From positions 60,262 to 102,473 of the forward strand of contig MOYB01000004.1 in NCBI GenBank assembly GCA_001899385.1: a stretch of DNA of 42,212 bases, written 5' to 3'. This DNA is from Candidatus Caenarcanum bioreactoricola. GTDB lineage: Bacteria > Cyanobacteriota > Vampirovibrionia > Caenarcaniphilales > Caenarcanaceae. The notes under the pieces are model-generated. The model worked only from the letters and a program-made list of their open reading frames with translations. It ran no database searches and was not told the origin of the DNA. Shown piece by piece: positions 7,694 to 14,836 of this stretch; position 1 is the first letter of the stretch, and every line of letters begins with the position of its first letter. The translations under genes and the position numbers were made by a program.

Positions 7694-7979
7694 TTTAGCA
7701 ATTTCAGGAAATTACCCCCTCTGTAAAGATATATAGCTTTAAATCTAAAAGTACAGCTTACATAGATCATTTAATTAATGAAAAAAAAGATATTTACATG
7801 ATGGTTCTATAGACGTAAACATTGGTCATATGGCAGGATATCTTCAGTGGATTGAAGTACTTGCAGAAGGAATAATCAATACTGCTACTACATACTCACC
7901 AGATGAATTAAAAACTTTATTTAAAAAATTAGAAAACAAACAAAAACAAGTACTTAGAAGATTGAAAGAAAAAATCTAA
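7686..7979 (+). pseudogene. Frameshifted gene remnant
   Basis: The start ATG (7686) comes from repeat R3 and its frame stops after 16 codons. A second frame reads 'SFKSKSTAYIDHLINEKK' up to an A8 run at 7781-7788. A third frame continues 'HDGSIDVNIGHMAGYLQWIE' and ends with a basic helix 'KTLFKKLENKQKQVLRRLK' and TAA at 7977-7979. Adding one A to the A8 run joins the last two frames into about 90 plausible residues. I do not recognise the family. It fills most of the gap between the Cys-rich protein and the coiled-coil gene. Confidence 0.6.
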
Positions 7980-8082
7980 AAAAAGCTGTTGAAAAAATTT
8001 AATTAAAAATTGTCATATCTTAATTACTTTTTGGTATTAGCTAATAATTTGAAAAAATTTTAATAATAGGTATAATTAAAAT

Positions 8083-8400
8083 ATGGCATATATAATACCA
8101 AGAAGAACATTAAGATTATTAGAAGAGCTTTTTCAGGATAGACAAAAGGCTGATTTTTTTGTTGAAGATATAGAAAAGACATTTCAAGAAAATGAAGATA
8201 TTTTAAAAATAAAAATAGAAACTTCATTAAAAGAAGATATTCATGAATTAAAAAGTGAAATTAAAGAAGAAATTAATGGAATTAAAATTGAACTTGCTAA
8301 ACAAAAAAAAGATCAAAATTTAATTTTAATTTTAGTTATAATATTTGGACTTACATCAAATCCTCTTATTTCAAATCTTATTTTAAATTTTATTAAATAA
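8083..8400 (+). CDS. Coiled-coil protein with C-terminal membrane anchor (short paralogue)
   Basis: A 105-residue protein. Residues 1-55 ('[20 protein letters not shown]' and on) are almost identical to the minus-strand gene at 20575-21063. A charged coiled coil follows (about 35-80), ending in a hydrophobic segment of about 25 residues ('LILILVIIFGLTSNPLI'). The layout (conserved N-terminus, coiled coil of variable length, C-terminal anchor) resembles Borrelia Bdr or DUF1640-type proteins, but homology is unproven. TATAAT at 8071-8076 puts the predicted transcript start on the ATG itself, so the mRNA should be leaderless. The function is unknown. Confidence 0.75.
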   Translation: MAYIIPRRTLRLLEELFQDRQKADFFVEDIEKTFQENEDILKIKIETSLKEDIHELKSEIKEEINGIKIELAKQKKDQNLILILVIIFGLTSNPLISNLILNFIK

Positions 8401-8458
8401 TTGTTCTTAAGGTGAACAGCCTTTTTTTATTTGTTTTTTATAAAAAAATTATGAGAAG
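8401..8458 (+). repeat. Direct repeat R3, copy 2
   Basis: The second copy of the 58-base segment (one mismatch, A8409 versus G7644). It starts one base after the stop codon of the coiled-coil gene and ends inside the first codons of the 109-residue orphan gene. The hairpin is weaker here because the outer stem bases are not repeated. Confidence 0.95.
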
Positions 8459-8780
8459 CCTGATAGTTTTAGAAAAAAATAATATATATAAGCTAAAAGT
8501 TAATTGGAAACTTATAGAAGTTAAATTACCTACTAGAAATCCTTTTGTTAATCATTCTATCTTATTAAGCAAGCAAGATAAAATTTTTTTAGATAATGAA
8601 TTTATATATATTTTTACGACAATAAATCAAAAAAGAACTTTTTATAAATATTCAAGACGAAATAATTATTTAGCTACTGAGTATCGTCTTAATGAGATTT
8701 CTCTTAAATTAAGAGAGCTTAAAAATTCTGATGATTCCGAAGAATTAACTATAGAAGAATTACAAAGTTTATTAAAATAA
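8451..8780 (+). CDS. Orphan 109-residue protein
   Basis: An unrecognised small protein. I place the start at ATG 8451 ('MRSLIVLEKNNIYKLKV') rather than at the in-frame ATG 8412, which lies inside the repeated terminator segment. The body is Lys/Asn/Ile-rich with probable beta strands ('KIFLDNEFIYIFTTINQ') and an acidic C-terminal helix ending 'ELTIEELQSLLK'. The end resembles that of the next orphan ('LTIENLQETV'), and both read like small beta-sheet proteins with a helical tail. They may be diverged paralogues. No membrane segment is seen. Confidence 0.6.
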   Translation: MRSLIVLEKNNIYKLKVNWKLIEVKLPTRNPFVNHSILLSKQDKIFLDNEFIYIFTTINQKRTFYKYSRRNNYLATEYRLNEISLKLRELKNSDDSEELTIEELQSLLK

Positions 8781-8804
8781 GTCCTTTTTTTATTATAAAA
8801 ATCC

Positions 8805-8833
8805 TTGTAATATTTACAATAAGTATGTACAAT
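8805..8833 (+). promoter_or_regulatory. Sigma70-type promoter of the 117-residue orphan
   Basis: TTGTAA (8805-8810), a 17-base spacer and TACAAT (8828-8833) form a good housekeeping promoter, giving a leader of about 25 bases before the ATG at 8866. Confidence 0.55.
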
Positions 8834-8865
8834 TATAAATTAGCGAATCTAAAAAATAAAAATTC

Positions 8866-9219
8866 ATGAATACTCTTGTAGTTCTAAAAGCTACCTCGTC
8901 ATTTATAAAGCCTCGTCATTTAAGAGCTGAATTTTTAACTAGACAAGAAGTTCAAGGATTTTCTAAAAAAACTGAGATTTTTTATAATCCCACTAGAAAA
9001 AGATTATATGTTTATTTTCGAGGAGAGAGCCTTAAAATCAAGCCAGCTATTAAAGTCTATATAGAAAAACAAAAAGGTCGTCTCACTGTATTTTCTTTTT
9101 TAAGAGAACAGTTGCATGGTATAGAATCACAATTACAAAGATTAAAAACAAATTCTAATATAAGAACATTAACTATAGAAAATTTACAGGAAACAGTTGA
9201 TTTCAGATCTTTTTCTTGA
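8866..9219 (+). CDS. Orphan 117-residue basic protein
   Basis: An unrecognised small basic protein. The N-terminal half is strand-rich with Arg/Lys ('IFYNPTRKRLYVYFRGESLK'). A helix-rich C-terminal half follows ('LREQLHGIESQLQRLK'), ending in the motif 'LTIENLQETV', which is similar to the end of the preceding orphan. It has its own promoter at 8805-8833 and no clear Shine-Dalgarno. Together with the previous gene and the pseudogene it makes a patch of small unknown genes between dnaE and aroE. Confidence 0.6.
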   Translation: MNTLVVLKATSSFIKPRHLRAEFLTRQEVQGFSKKTEIFYNPTRKRLYVYFRGESLKIKPAIKVYIEKQKGRLTVFSFLREQLHGIESQLQRLKTNSNIRTLTIENLQETVDFRSFS

Positions 9220-9240
9220 AAAATCTGGGATAATTAAAAT

Positions 9241-10074
9241 ATGTATAATTTCGCTCTTATTGGAGATCCAGTTGAACATAGTCGTTCTCCTGAAATTCAT
9301 TTAGAATTTTTTAAAAAAAGTGAACTTAAAGGTGGATATATCTGTATACAAACACCCAAGCATAAAATTAAAGATTATATCTATGCTTTAAAAGATTTAA
9401 GCTTTAAAGGTGTAAACATAACAGTCCCTCATAAAGAAGCTGTTCTAGAGTTAGCAGATAAAAAAAGTAAAGAAGCTCAATTAATAGGAGCTGTAAATAC
9501 TTTAATTTTTAAAGAGGATTATATTGAAGCTGAAAATACTGATTATTTAGGCTTCTCTGATTCACTTGATTCCGAAGTAAAAAATAAAGCAAATAAAATT
9601 TTATTAATAGGTGCTGGTGGTTCAGCTAGAGCAGTTATGCTTGCTTTACTAAAGAATCCAGTTAGTCAAGAGATTTTTATATTAACACGTGATTTAGATT
9701 CTTCTTTTTTGCGTGCTTCTAAACTAATAAATGATTTAAAATCTTTTAATATAAATGTTGAAATAAAAGCTTTTAAACAATCAGAAATTGAAAATATAAA
9801 TTTTAAAGATTTAGATTTGGTTATAAATAGTAGCCCTTTAGGCATGTTAAATTGCCAAGAAAATAATAGTCCTTTATCTGAAATTGAAATTAATAAAATA
9901 AAAAATAAAAGTTGTCATTTCTATGATTTAATTTATAATCCAAGTGAGACTGCTTTTTTAAAACTAGCTAAAGAAAAAGGCTTTTCAATACAAAATGGAG
10001 AATTAATGCTTAGATTACAAGCTGCTCATTCCTTTTCGTTATGGACTGGAGTTTCTATTAATAATTTTCTATAA
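9241..10074 (+). CDS. aroE: Shikimate dehydrogenase
   Basis: This enzyme reduces 3-dehydroshikimate to shikimate with NADPH in aromatic amino acid synthesis. Its 277 residues fit the family. The substrate pocket reads 'GDPVEHSRSPEIH' near the start, the catalytic Lys is in 'NITVPHKEA' (about residues 59-67), and the NADP-binding loop is 'GAGGSARA' near residue 124. A second conserved motif is 'INSSPLGM'. GATAAT six bases before the ATG suggests a leaderless mRNA. The last 17 bases overlap the end of the convergent rubrerythrin gene. DAHP synthase, the first step of the same pathway, lies 700 bases away. Confidence 0.95.
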   Translation: MYNFALIGDPVEHSRSPEIHLEFFKKSELKGGYICIQTPKHKIKDYIYALKDLSFKGVNITVPHKEAVLELADKKSKEAQLIGAVNTLIFKEDYIEAENTDYLGFSDSLDSEVKNKANKILLIGAGGSARAVMLALLKNPVSQEIFILTRDLDSSFLRASKLINDLKSFNINVEIKAFKQSEIENINFKDLDLVINSSPLGMLNCQENNSPLSEIEINKIKNKSCHFYDLIYNPSETAFLKLAKEKGFSIQNGELMLRLQAAHSFSLWTGVSINNFL

Positions 10075-10633
10075 GAATCTCAAAATGTGCTTGAGGATGT
10101 GCACAAGCAGGACATGCTTTTAGAGCTTCTAATCCTTCATGTCTATAGCCACAATTTCTGCATTTCCAAACAATATTAGAATTTTTCTTAAATACTGTTC
10201 CATTTTTTATATTTTGAGCAAGAGCTTTAAAACGACTTTCATGATATTTTTCTGCAACTGAAATAAATTCAAAAACCTTGGCAATATTTTCAAAACCTTC
10301 TTCACTTGCTATTTTTGCGAATTCTGGATACATAGAACTATGTTCATAATGTTCCCCTTTTGCGGCTTCTTCTAAATTTTCAAAAGTATTTCCTATTACT
10401 CCTGCATGAAATGCTGCTGATATTTCAACTTCTCCCCCTTCTAAAAATTTAAAAAATCTTTTTGCATGTTCCTTTTCATGATTAGCAGTTTCTTCAAATA
10501 TTGCTGATATTTGTTCAAAGCCTTCTTTTTTAGCTTGTGAAGCAAAATAAGTATAACGATTTCTTGCTTGAGATTCACCAGCAAAAGCTGTTAAAAGATT
10601 TTTTTCAGTTTTTGTCCCTTTTAAACTTTTCAT
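10058..10633 (-). CDS. rbr: Rubrerythrin
   Basis: A non-haem diiron peroxidase that reduces hydrogen peroxide in anaerobes. The N-terminal ferritin-like four-helix bundle (about residues 1-145) has the ligand motifs 'ETANHEKEH' and 'AEKYHESRF'. The C-terminal rubredoxin-like domain carries two CxxC pairs, 'CRNCGY' and 'CPACAHP', for one Fe(Cys)4 site. At 191 residues it has the standard length. It is monocistronic and convergent with aroE, overlapping it by 17 bases. It fits an anaerobe that meets transient oxygen. Confidence 0.95.
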   Translation of the reverse strand: MKSLKGTKTEKNLLTAFAGESQARNRYTYFASQAKKEGFEQISAIFEETANHEKEHAKRFFKFLEGGEVEISAAFHAGVIGNTFENLEEAAKGEHYEHSSMYPEFAKIASEEGFENIAKVFEFISVAEKYHESRFKALAQNIKNGTVFKKNSNIVWKCRNCGYRHEGLEALKACPACAHPQAHFEILIENY

Positions 10634-10749
10634 TTTTATAATAATTTTTTGTAATTTATATGTTTAATAGTATCAAGAAATAGAAAAAGAAATATGCTTA
10701 AGCTATGCTATAATAAATGACCAAAATAATTAATTGGAAAATAATATAG

Positions 10750-11775
10750 ATGCTTATAATAATGGATCCAGAAGCTAATGTTGAAAATATAAATAAAGTT
10801 ATAAAAAAAGCTGAAGGTTATGAAATGAAAGTTATTGTTAATAAAGGCGAATTCCAAACTGTTTTAGCATTAATAGGAAATGAAAATAAAATTATTACTC
10901 CTGATATTTTTGCAAGTATGGATGGAGTTGCTGATGTTCAAAGAGTACAAGTTTCTTTTCCTTTAGTAAGCAGACAATTAAAAAAGCAAGATAGTATAAT
11001 TCAGATCTCTCCAGAAGTAAAAATAGGTGGAAAAAACGAACTTATAGTAATGTCTGGTCCTTGCTCTGTTGAAAGTGAAGATGGAATAATAGAAACAGCA
11101 AAAGCAGTTAAAAAAGCTGGCGCGAAAATTTTAAGAGGTGGTGCTTATAAACCTAGAACTGCACCAAGGACTTTTGAAGGTTTAGGAGAATTAGGTTTAA
11201 GATTCTTAGCTCAGGCAAAAAAAGAAACGGGATTACCTATTATAACTGAGCTTATGGATATAAGAGACATAGAAGTTGTATGTGAAATTGCTGATATAGT
11301 TCAAATAGGTGCTAGAAATATGCAAAATTTTAGTCTTTTAAATGAAGTCGGTAAAATTAAAAAACCTGTTTTATTAAAAAGAGGAATGTCTGCAACTATA
11401 GAAGAATGGCTTTTAGCAGGGGAAAGAATAATAAATAATGGAAATGAAAAATTAATATTTTGTGAAAGAGGAATTAGAAGTTTTGATTCAAAATATACAA
11501 GAAATGTTTTTGATTTATCTGCAATTCCACTTATTAAACAATTAAGTCATTTTCCAATAATAGCAGATCCTTCTCATGCAACAGGAAAGAAAAGCTTAGT
11601 TAAAAGTATGTCTTTTGCTAGTATTATGTCCGGAGCAGATGGATTAATGATTGAAACTCACCCAGATCCAGAAAATGCCCTTTCAGATGGACCTCAAAGC
11701 TTAAAATTCCATGAATTTGAAGAACTTATGAAAGATTTACAAAAAGTACATACTTTAGCAAATGAGCTCTATTAA
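10750..11775 (+). CDS. aroF: 3-deoxy-7-phosphoheptulonate (DAHP) synthase, type I-beta
   Basis: This enzyme condenses phosphoenolpyruvate and erythrose 4-phosphate, the entry step of the shikimate pathway. The 341 residues comprise an N-terminal ferredoxin-like regulatory domain (about 1-75) and a TIM-barrel catalytic domain with 'GPCSVES', 'LRGGAYKPRTAP' and 'DPSHATGK'. The N-terminal domain is that of Thermotoga/Cyanobacteria-type enzymes, in which it mediates feedback by aromatic amino acids. A TATAAT at about 10709-10714 gives a leader of about 35 bases without a clear Shine-Dalgarno. An upstream in-frame start was not seen. Confidence 0.95.
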   Translation: MLIIMDPEANVENINKVIKKAEGYEMKVIVNKGEFQTVLALIGNENKIITPDIFASMDGVADVQRVQVSFPLVSRQLKKQDSIIQISPEVKIGGKNELIVMSGPCSVESEDGIIETAKAVKKAGAKILRGGAYKPRTAPRTFEGLGELGLRFLAQAKKETGLPIITELMDIRDIEVVCEIADIVQIGARNMQNFSLLNEVGKIKKPVLLKRGMSATIEEWLLAGERIINNGNEKLIFCERGIRSFDSKYTRNVFDLSAIPLIKQLSHFPIIADPSHATGKKSLVKSMSFASIMSGADGLMIETHPDPENALSDGPQSLKFHEFEELMKDLQKVHTLANELY

Positions 11776-11792
11776 AATTATTTAAAATTGAT

Positions 11793-11798
11793 TATAAT
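11793..11798 (+). promoter_or_regulatory. TATAAT box giving a near-leaderless Rrf2-etfBA transcript
   Basis: TATAAT ends eight bases before the Rrf2 ATG (11807), so the predicted transcription start is within 2-3 bases of the start codon. No Shine-Dalgarno fits in that leader. Confidence 0.6.
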
Positions 11799-11806
11799 AG
11801 TTCTAA

Positions 11807-12235
11807 ATGAAAAGTATTTTAAAAATATCCGAAGCCGCCTCTTTAGCTTTGCATGCGATGGTAATTTTAGCTTCTAAAAAAGAACATAGCTTCTCTGTAA
11901 AAGAAATTGCGGAATTGCTAAAAGCCTCTGCGAATCATTTGTCTAAAGTTTTGCAAAGACTGTCTAAAGCAGAGCTAGTTGAATCTCTTAAGGGTTCAAA
12001 AGGCGGGTTTAAACTTAGTAAAAATCCGGAAGAAATTACTTTAATGGATATATATGAAGCAATTGAAGGGAAATTTAATGTAAGTTCTTGTCTCTTTGGC
12101 AAAGTAGATTGTGATTCAAAGTGTTGTGTAATGGGAGGACTTCTTTCTTCTATAAATCAACAAACAGATAAACATTTTAGAAAAACAAGACTTTCAGATT
12201 TTCTTGATTTAGAATTTATTTCAGAAAAATTATGA
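11807..12235 (+). CDS. Rrf2-family transcription regulator with Fe-S ligand cysteines
   Basis: A 142-residue Rrf2 regulator. Residues 1-60 form a winged helix ('EIAELLKASANHLSKVLQRL' is the recognition region), followed by the long dimer helix. A cysteine cluster 'SSCLFGKVDCDSKCCV' at about residues 91-107 is where IscR, NsrR and RsrR bind an iron-sulfur cluster. The regulator therefore probably senses redox, NO or Fe-S status. Its stop overlaps the etfB start (ATGA, 12232-12235), making it the first gene of an Rrf2-etfB-etfA operon. It probably regulates that operon, itself included. Confidence 0.88.
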   Translation: MKSILKISEAASLALHAMVILASKKEHSFSVKEIAELLKASANHLSKVLQRLSKAELVESLKGSKGGFKLSKNPEEITLMDIYEAIEGKFNVSSCLFGKVDCDSKCCVMGGLLSSINQQTDKHFRKTRLSDFLDLEFISEKL

Positions 12236-13038
12236 GTTTTTTAAAAAATATATTTGTATTAATAAAACAAGTACCAGATCAAGGCTCAAAAGCAGGAGTA
12301 AATCTTGATGGTACTATTGATAGAGCAAAAGCTCGTAGAATGTTAAATCCATTTGATCGTTATGCTTTACAAGCAGCATTAGATGCAAAGAAAAATTATG
12401 GCGGACAAATAACTGCTATAACAATGGGTCCTCCGCTTGCTATAGAAATTCTTTTCGAAGCTTTAGAACATGGGGTTGATAATACTATTTTATTATCTGA
12501 TAGAAGTTTAGCAGGTTCAGATACTTGGGCAACTTCATATGCACTTAAAAAAACAATTAATTATCTTGGTGAATTTGATTTAATATTTTGTGGGTTACAA
12601 ACTACTGATGGAGATACTGCTCAAGTTGGCTCACAAATAGCAGAAAGACTTAATATTCCTCAAATAACTTATTGTGAAGATTTTAAGATAGAAAATGAAA
12701 AAATAATTGCAAGAAGAGTTATTGAAGGTGGACATCAAACCCTGAAAGCACCTTTACCTTGTCTTATAACTGTTGCTAATTCTTATAAAGCTTTAAAATA
12801 TAAGACTATTCATGGTGCAAAATTAGTACAAGATATTATGAGAGAAGAAGAAAAGAAAAATAAATATATAAAAATCCTTAATATAAATGATATAAAGGCA
12901 AATCCTGATTTTCTTGGAATAAAAGGTTCTCCTACTATAGTCTCTAAGACAGAAAAGATAAGTGAAATATCTGGGAATTGCAAAATTTTAAAAGGTTCAA
13001 AAGAATTATCTTTAGAATTAAAGGAGATTTTAAAATGA
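12232..13038 (+). CDS. etfB: Electron transfer flavoprotein beta subunit
   Basis: The beta subunit of the ETF heterodimer, which carries electrons from flavin dehydrogenases. At 268 residues it is typical. Motifs include 'VLIKQVPDQ' at the N-terminus, the nucleotide-binding 'ALDAKKNYGGQITAITMGPP' region, and the ETF-beta signature 'VIEGGHQTLKAPLPCLIT' near residue 165. The ATG overlaps the Rrf2 stop and its end overlaps etfA, so the three genes are translationally coupled. No acyl-CoA dehydrogenase or ETF-quinone reductase is in the window, so the electron partner is unknown. Confidence 0.95.
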   Translation: MSFLKNIFVLIKQVPDQGSKAGVNLDGTIDRAKARRMLNPFDRYALQAALDAKKNYGGQITAITMGPPLAIEILFEALEHGVDNTILLSDRSLAGSDTWATSYALKKTINYLGEFDLIFCGLQTTDGDTAQVGSQIAERLNIPQITYCEDFKIENEKIIARRVIEGGHQTLKAPLPCLITVANSYKALKYKTIHGAKLVQDIMREEEKKNKYIKILNINDIKANPDFLGIKGSPTIVSKTEKISEISGNCKILKGSKELSLELKEILK

Positions 13039-14069
13039 AAGAGATTTTAGTATTAGCAGAACATGTAGATAATAAACTTTCTCCTATAACTTTTGAACTT
13101 TTGGGAGCAGCTCGTAGCCTCGCAGATAAATTACAAGCTAGAGTTGCTTGTTTTCTTCTTGGTTATAATATAAAAGATCAAATACAAGCTTTATTCTCAG
13201 CAGGTGCAGATCGTGTTTATATTGCAGAACATCCTGAATTAAAAGATTATAGAACTCTTCCATATAATAAAATTATAAGTGATTATATTTCTTCTTTAGA
13301 AATAAAACCCCATATTTTTTTAATTGGAGCAACAACTACAGGTCGAGATTTAGCGCCTAGACTCGCATGTAAATTTAATTCTGGTTTAACAGCAGATTGT
13401 ACTGAACTTGATATTGGTGAATTTGATTATAATTCAAAAACAGATATTAAAAGAAGTGGTTTATATAAAGATTGTTTATATGCTATAAGACCTAGTTTTG
13501 GAGAAAGTCTTAAAGCAAGAATTTTAGGTCCTTGGAATAATCCTCAAATGGCAACTATTAGACCAGGGATTATGCTTCCTATTAAGCCAATTGAAAACAA
13601 ACAAGGTGAAATAATTGAAGTTCCTATTAATTTAACTAAAAATGATTTAGAAATAGAAATAATTGAATCATTTAGAGAAATAAACAATGAAATAGACTTA
13701 AGTTCAGCAGAAATTATAATAGAAGGTGGCTATGGATTAGCAAATGCTCAAGGTTTTGATTTATTGCGAGAATTAGCTGGTTGTTTTAATAATGCATCTT
13801 TAGGAGCAACAAGAAAAGTAATTGATGAAGGTTGGATGCCTTATAAATATCAAATTGGACAAACAGGAAAAACAGTTAGGCCTAAATTACTTATTGCTTG
13901 TGGAGTTTCAGGGGCAATTCAACAAAGAATAGGAATACAAAATGCAGGATGTATAGTTGCTATTAATAAAGATGCTTGTGCTCCTATTTTTAGATTTGCA
14001 CATTATGGAATAATAGGAGATTTATATCATGTAATTCCTGAGTTGATTAAAGAATTAAAAGAATTTTGA
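13035..14069 (+). CDS. etfA: Electron transfer flavoprotein alpha subunit
   Basis: The FAD-binding partner of EtfB. I start it at ATG 13035 ('MKEILVLAEHVDNKLSP'), which overlaps the etfB stop as ATGA and has an AAGGAG at 13020-13025. The longer reading frame from 12978 starts inside etfB and lacks support. The protein has 344 residues, with an N-terminal ETF domain and a C-terminal FAD domain containing 'IGQTGKTVRPKLLIACGVSG' and 'IVAINKD'. No N-terminal ferredoxin domain is present. Bifurcating versus simple ETF cannot be decided from these motifs. Confidence 0.94.
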   Translation: MKEILVLAEHVDNKLSPITFELLGAARSLADKLQARVACFLLGYNIKDQIQALFSAGADRVYIAEHPELKDYRTLPYNKIISDYISSLEIKPHIFLIGATTTGRDLAPRLACKFNSGLTADCTELDIGEFDYNSKTDIKRSGLYKDCLYAIRPSFGESLKARILGPWNNPQMATIRPGIMLPIKPIENKQGEIIEVPINLTKNDLEIEIIESFREINNEIDLSSAEIIIEGGYGLANAQGFDLLRELAGCFNNASLGATRKVIDEGWMPYKYQIGQTGKTVRPKLLIACGVSGAIQQRIGIQNAGCIVAINKDACAPIFRFAHYGIIGDLYHVIPELIKELKEF

Positions 14070-14124
14070 TATAAAAAGCCTTAAATGTGGCTTAGTTTAT
14101 ATAAGATTAATTTAAATTAAAATT

Positions 14125-14832
14125 ATGGAATATAGCAATTTAATGAATGAATTGCAAAATAAAAGCGATAAATTTTTTGATGATTTAAAGCTTACAAGTA
14201 ATAATATAACAAACGCAAATACTCCAGGTTATAAAAGTGAAAGAAACACTGATTTTGAAAAAGTTATAAAAAATATGGAGAAAGGGCAGCTTGTTAATAC
14301 GAACGACCCAAAAGATATTTCTCTTGATGGTAATGGTTTCTTTGTTTTATTAAATACTGAAAATAAACCTCTTCTTGCTAGAAATATTAGACTTGAAGTA
14401 GATAAAGATCTTTATTTAAAATGTGGAGATAATTATATTTATCCTAAAACTAAAATTACAAAACTTTATCCAGAATATAAAGTTTCAGAAAATGGAGAAA
14501 TCTTTGGTATAGATTCAAAAGATGGAACAAAAGTTAAATTAACTGAATTAAAAATAGTTGATTTTCCTGCAACAGATAAGCTTGAATTTGACGGTAAATA
14601 TTATTACCATACAGCAGAAGCAGGTGAAATGAAAGAAATTAAAGCAGGTGAACTAATGGGAACACAAGTTTTCCAGAAAATGAATGAAACCTCAAATGTT
14701 AATTCACCACTTGAATTTATGAAATTCAGTACAACAAGTCGACAGCTTCGCATAATGGCACAAATGATGCAATTATTAAACACTTCAGAAAAAGATCAAA
14801 TTTCCAGCTTAACAACCCTTATCACAAGTTAA
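14125..14832 (+). CDS. Flagellar rod/hook-family protein (FlgF/FlgG-like)
   Basis: The 235-residue protein carries the N-terminal flagellar rod motif 'NNITNANTPGYKSER' at about residues 26-40, shared by FlgB, FlgC, FlgE, FlgF and FlgG. The central segment 'ISLDGNGFFVLL' matches the FlgF/FlgG/FlgE pattern. The C-terminus ('TSRQLRIMAQMMQLLNTSEK') matches the helical end that packs in the rod core. It is shorter than typical FlgG (about 260), so the exact rod position is uncertain. No other flagellar gene is in the window except possibly the next orphan, four bases downstream. Confidence 0.8.
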   Translation: MEYSNLMNELQNKSDKFFDDLKLTSNNITNANTPGYKSERNTDFEKVIKNMEKGQLVNTNDPKDISLDGNGFFVLLNTENKPLLARNIRLEVDKDLYLKCGDNYIYPKTKITKLYPEYKVSENGEIFGIDSKDGTKVKLTELKIVDFPATDKLEFDGKYYYHTAEAGEMKEIKAGELMGTQVFQKMNETSNVNSPLEFMKFSTTSRQLRIMAQMMQLLNTSEKDQISSLTTLITS

Positions 14833-14836
14833 AAAT

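Noticed and set aside
8412-8450. Longer start for the 109-residue orphan
   Set aside because: These codons lie in the repeated R3 terminator/spacer segment, and the repeat itself carries an ATG at 8451.
12978-13034. Upstream extension of etfA
   Set aside because: It lies in the end of etfB. The ATG at 13035 has a Shine-Dalgarno and the usual ATGA overlap.
14070-14124. Terminator after etfA (AAGCC...GGCTT)
   Set aside because: The stem is five bases and no T-run follows; too weak to call.
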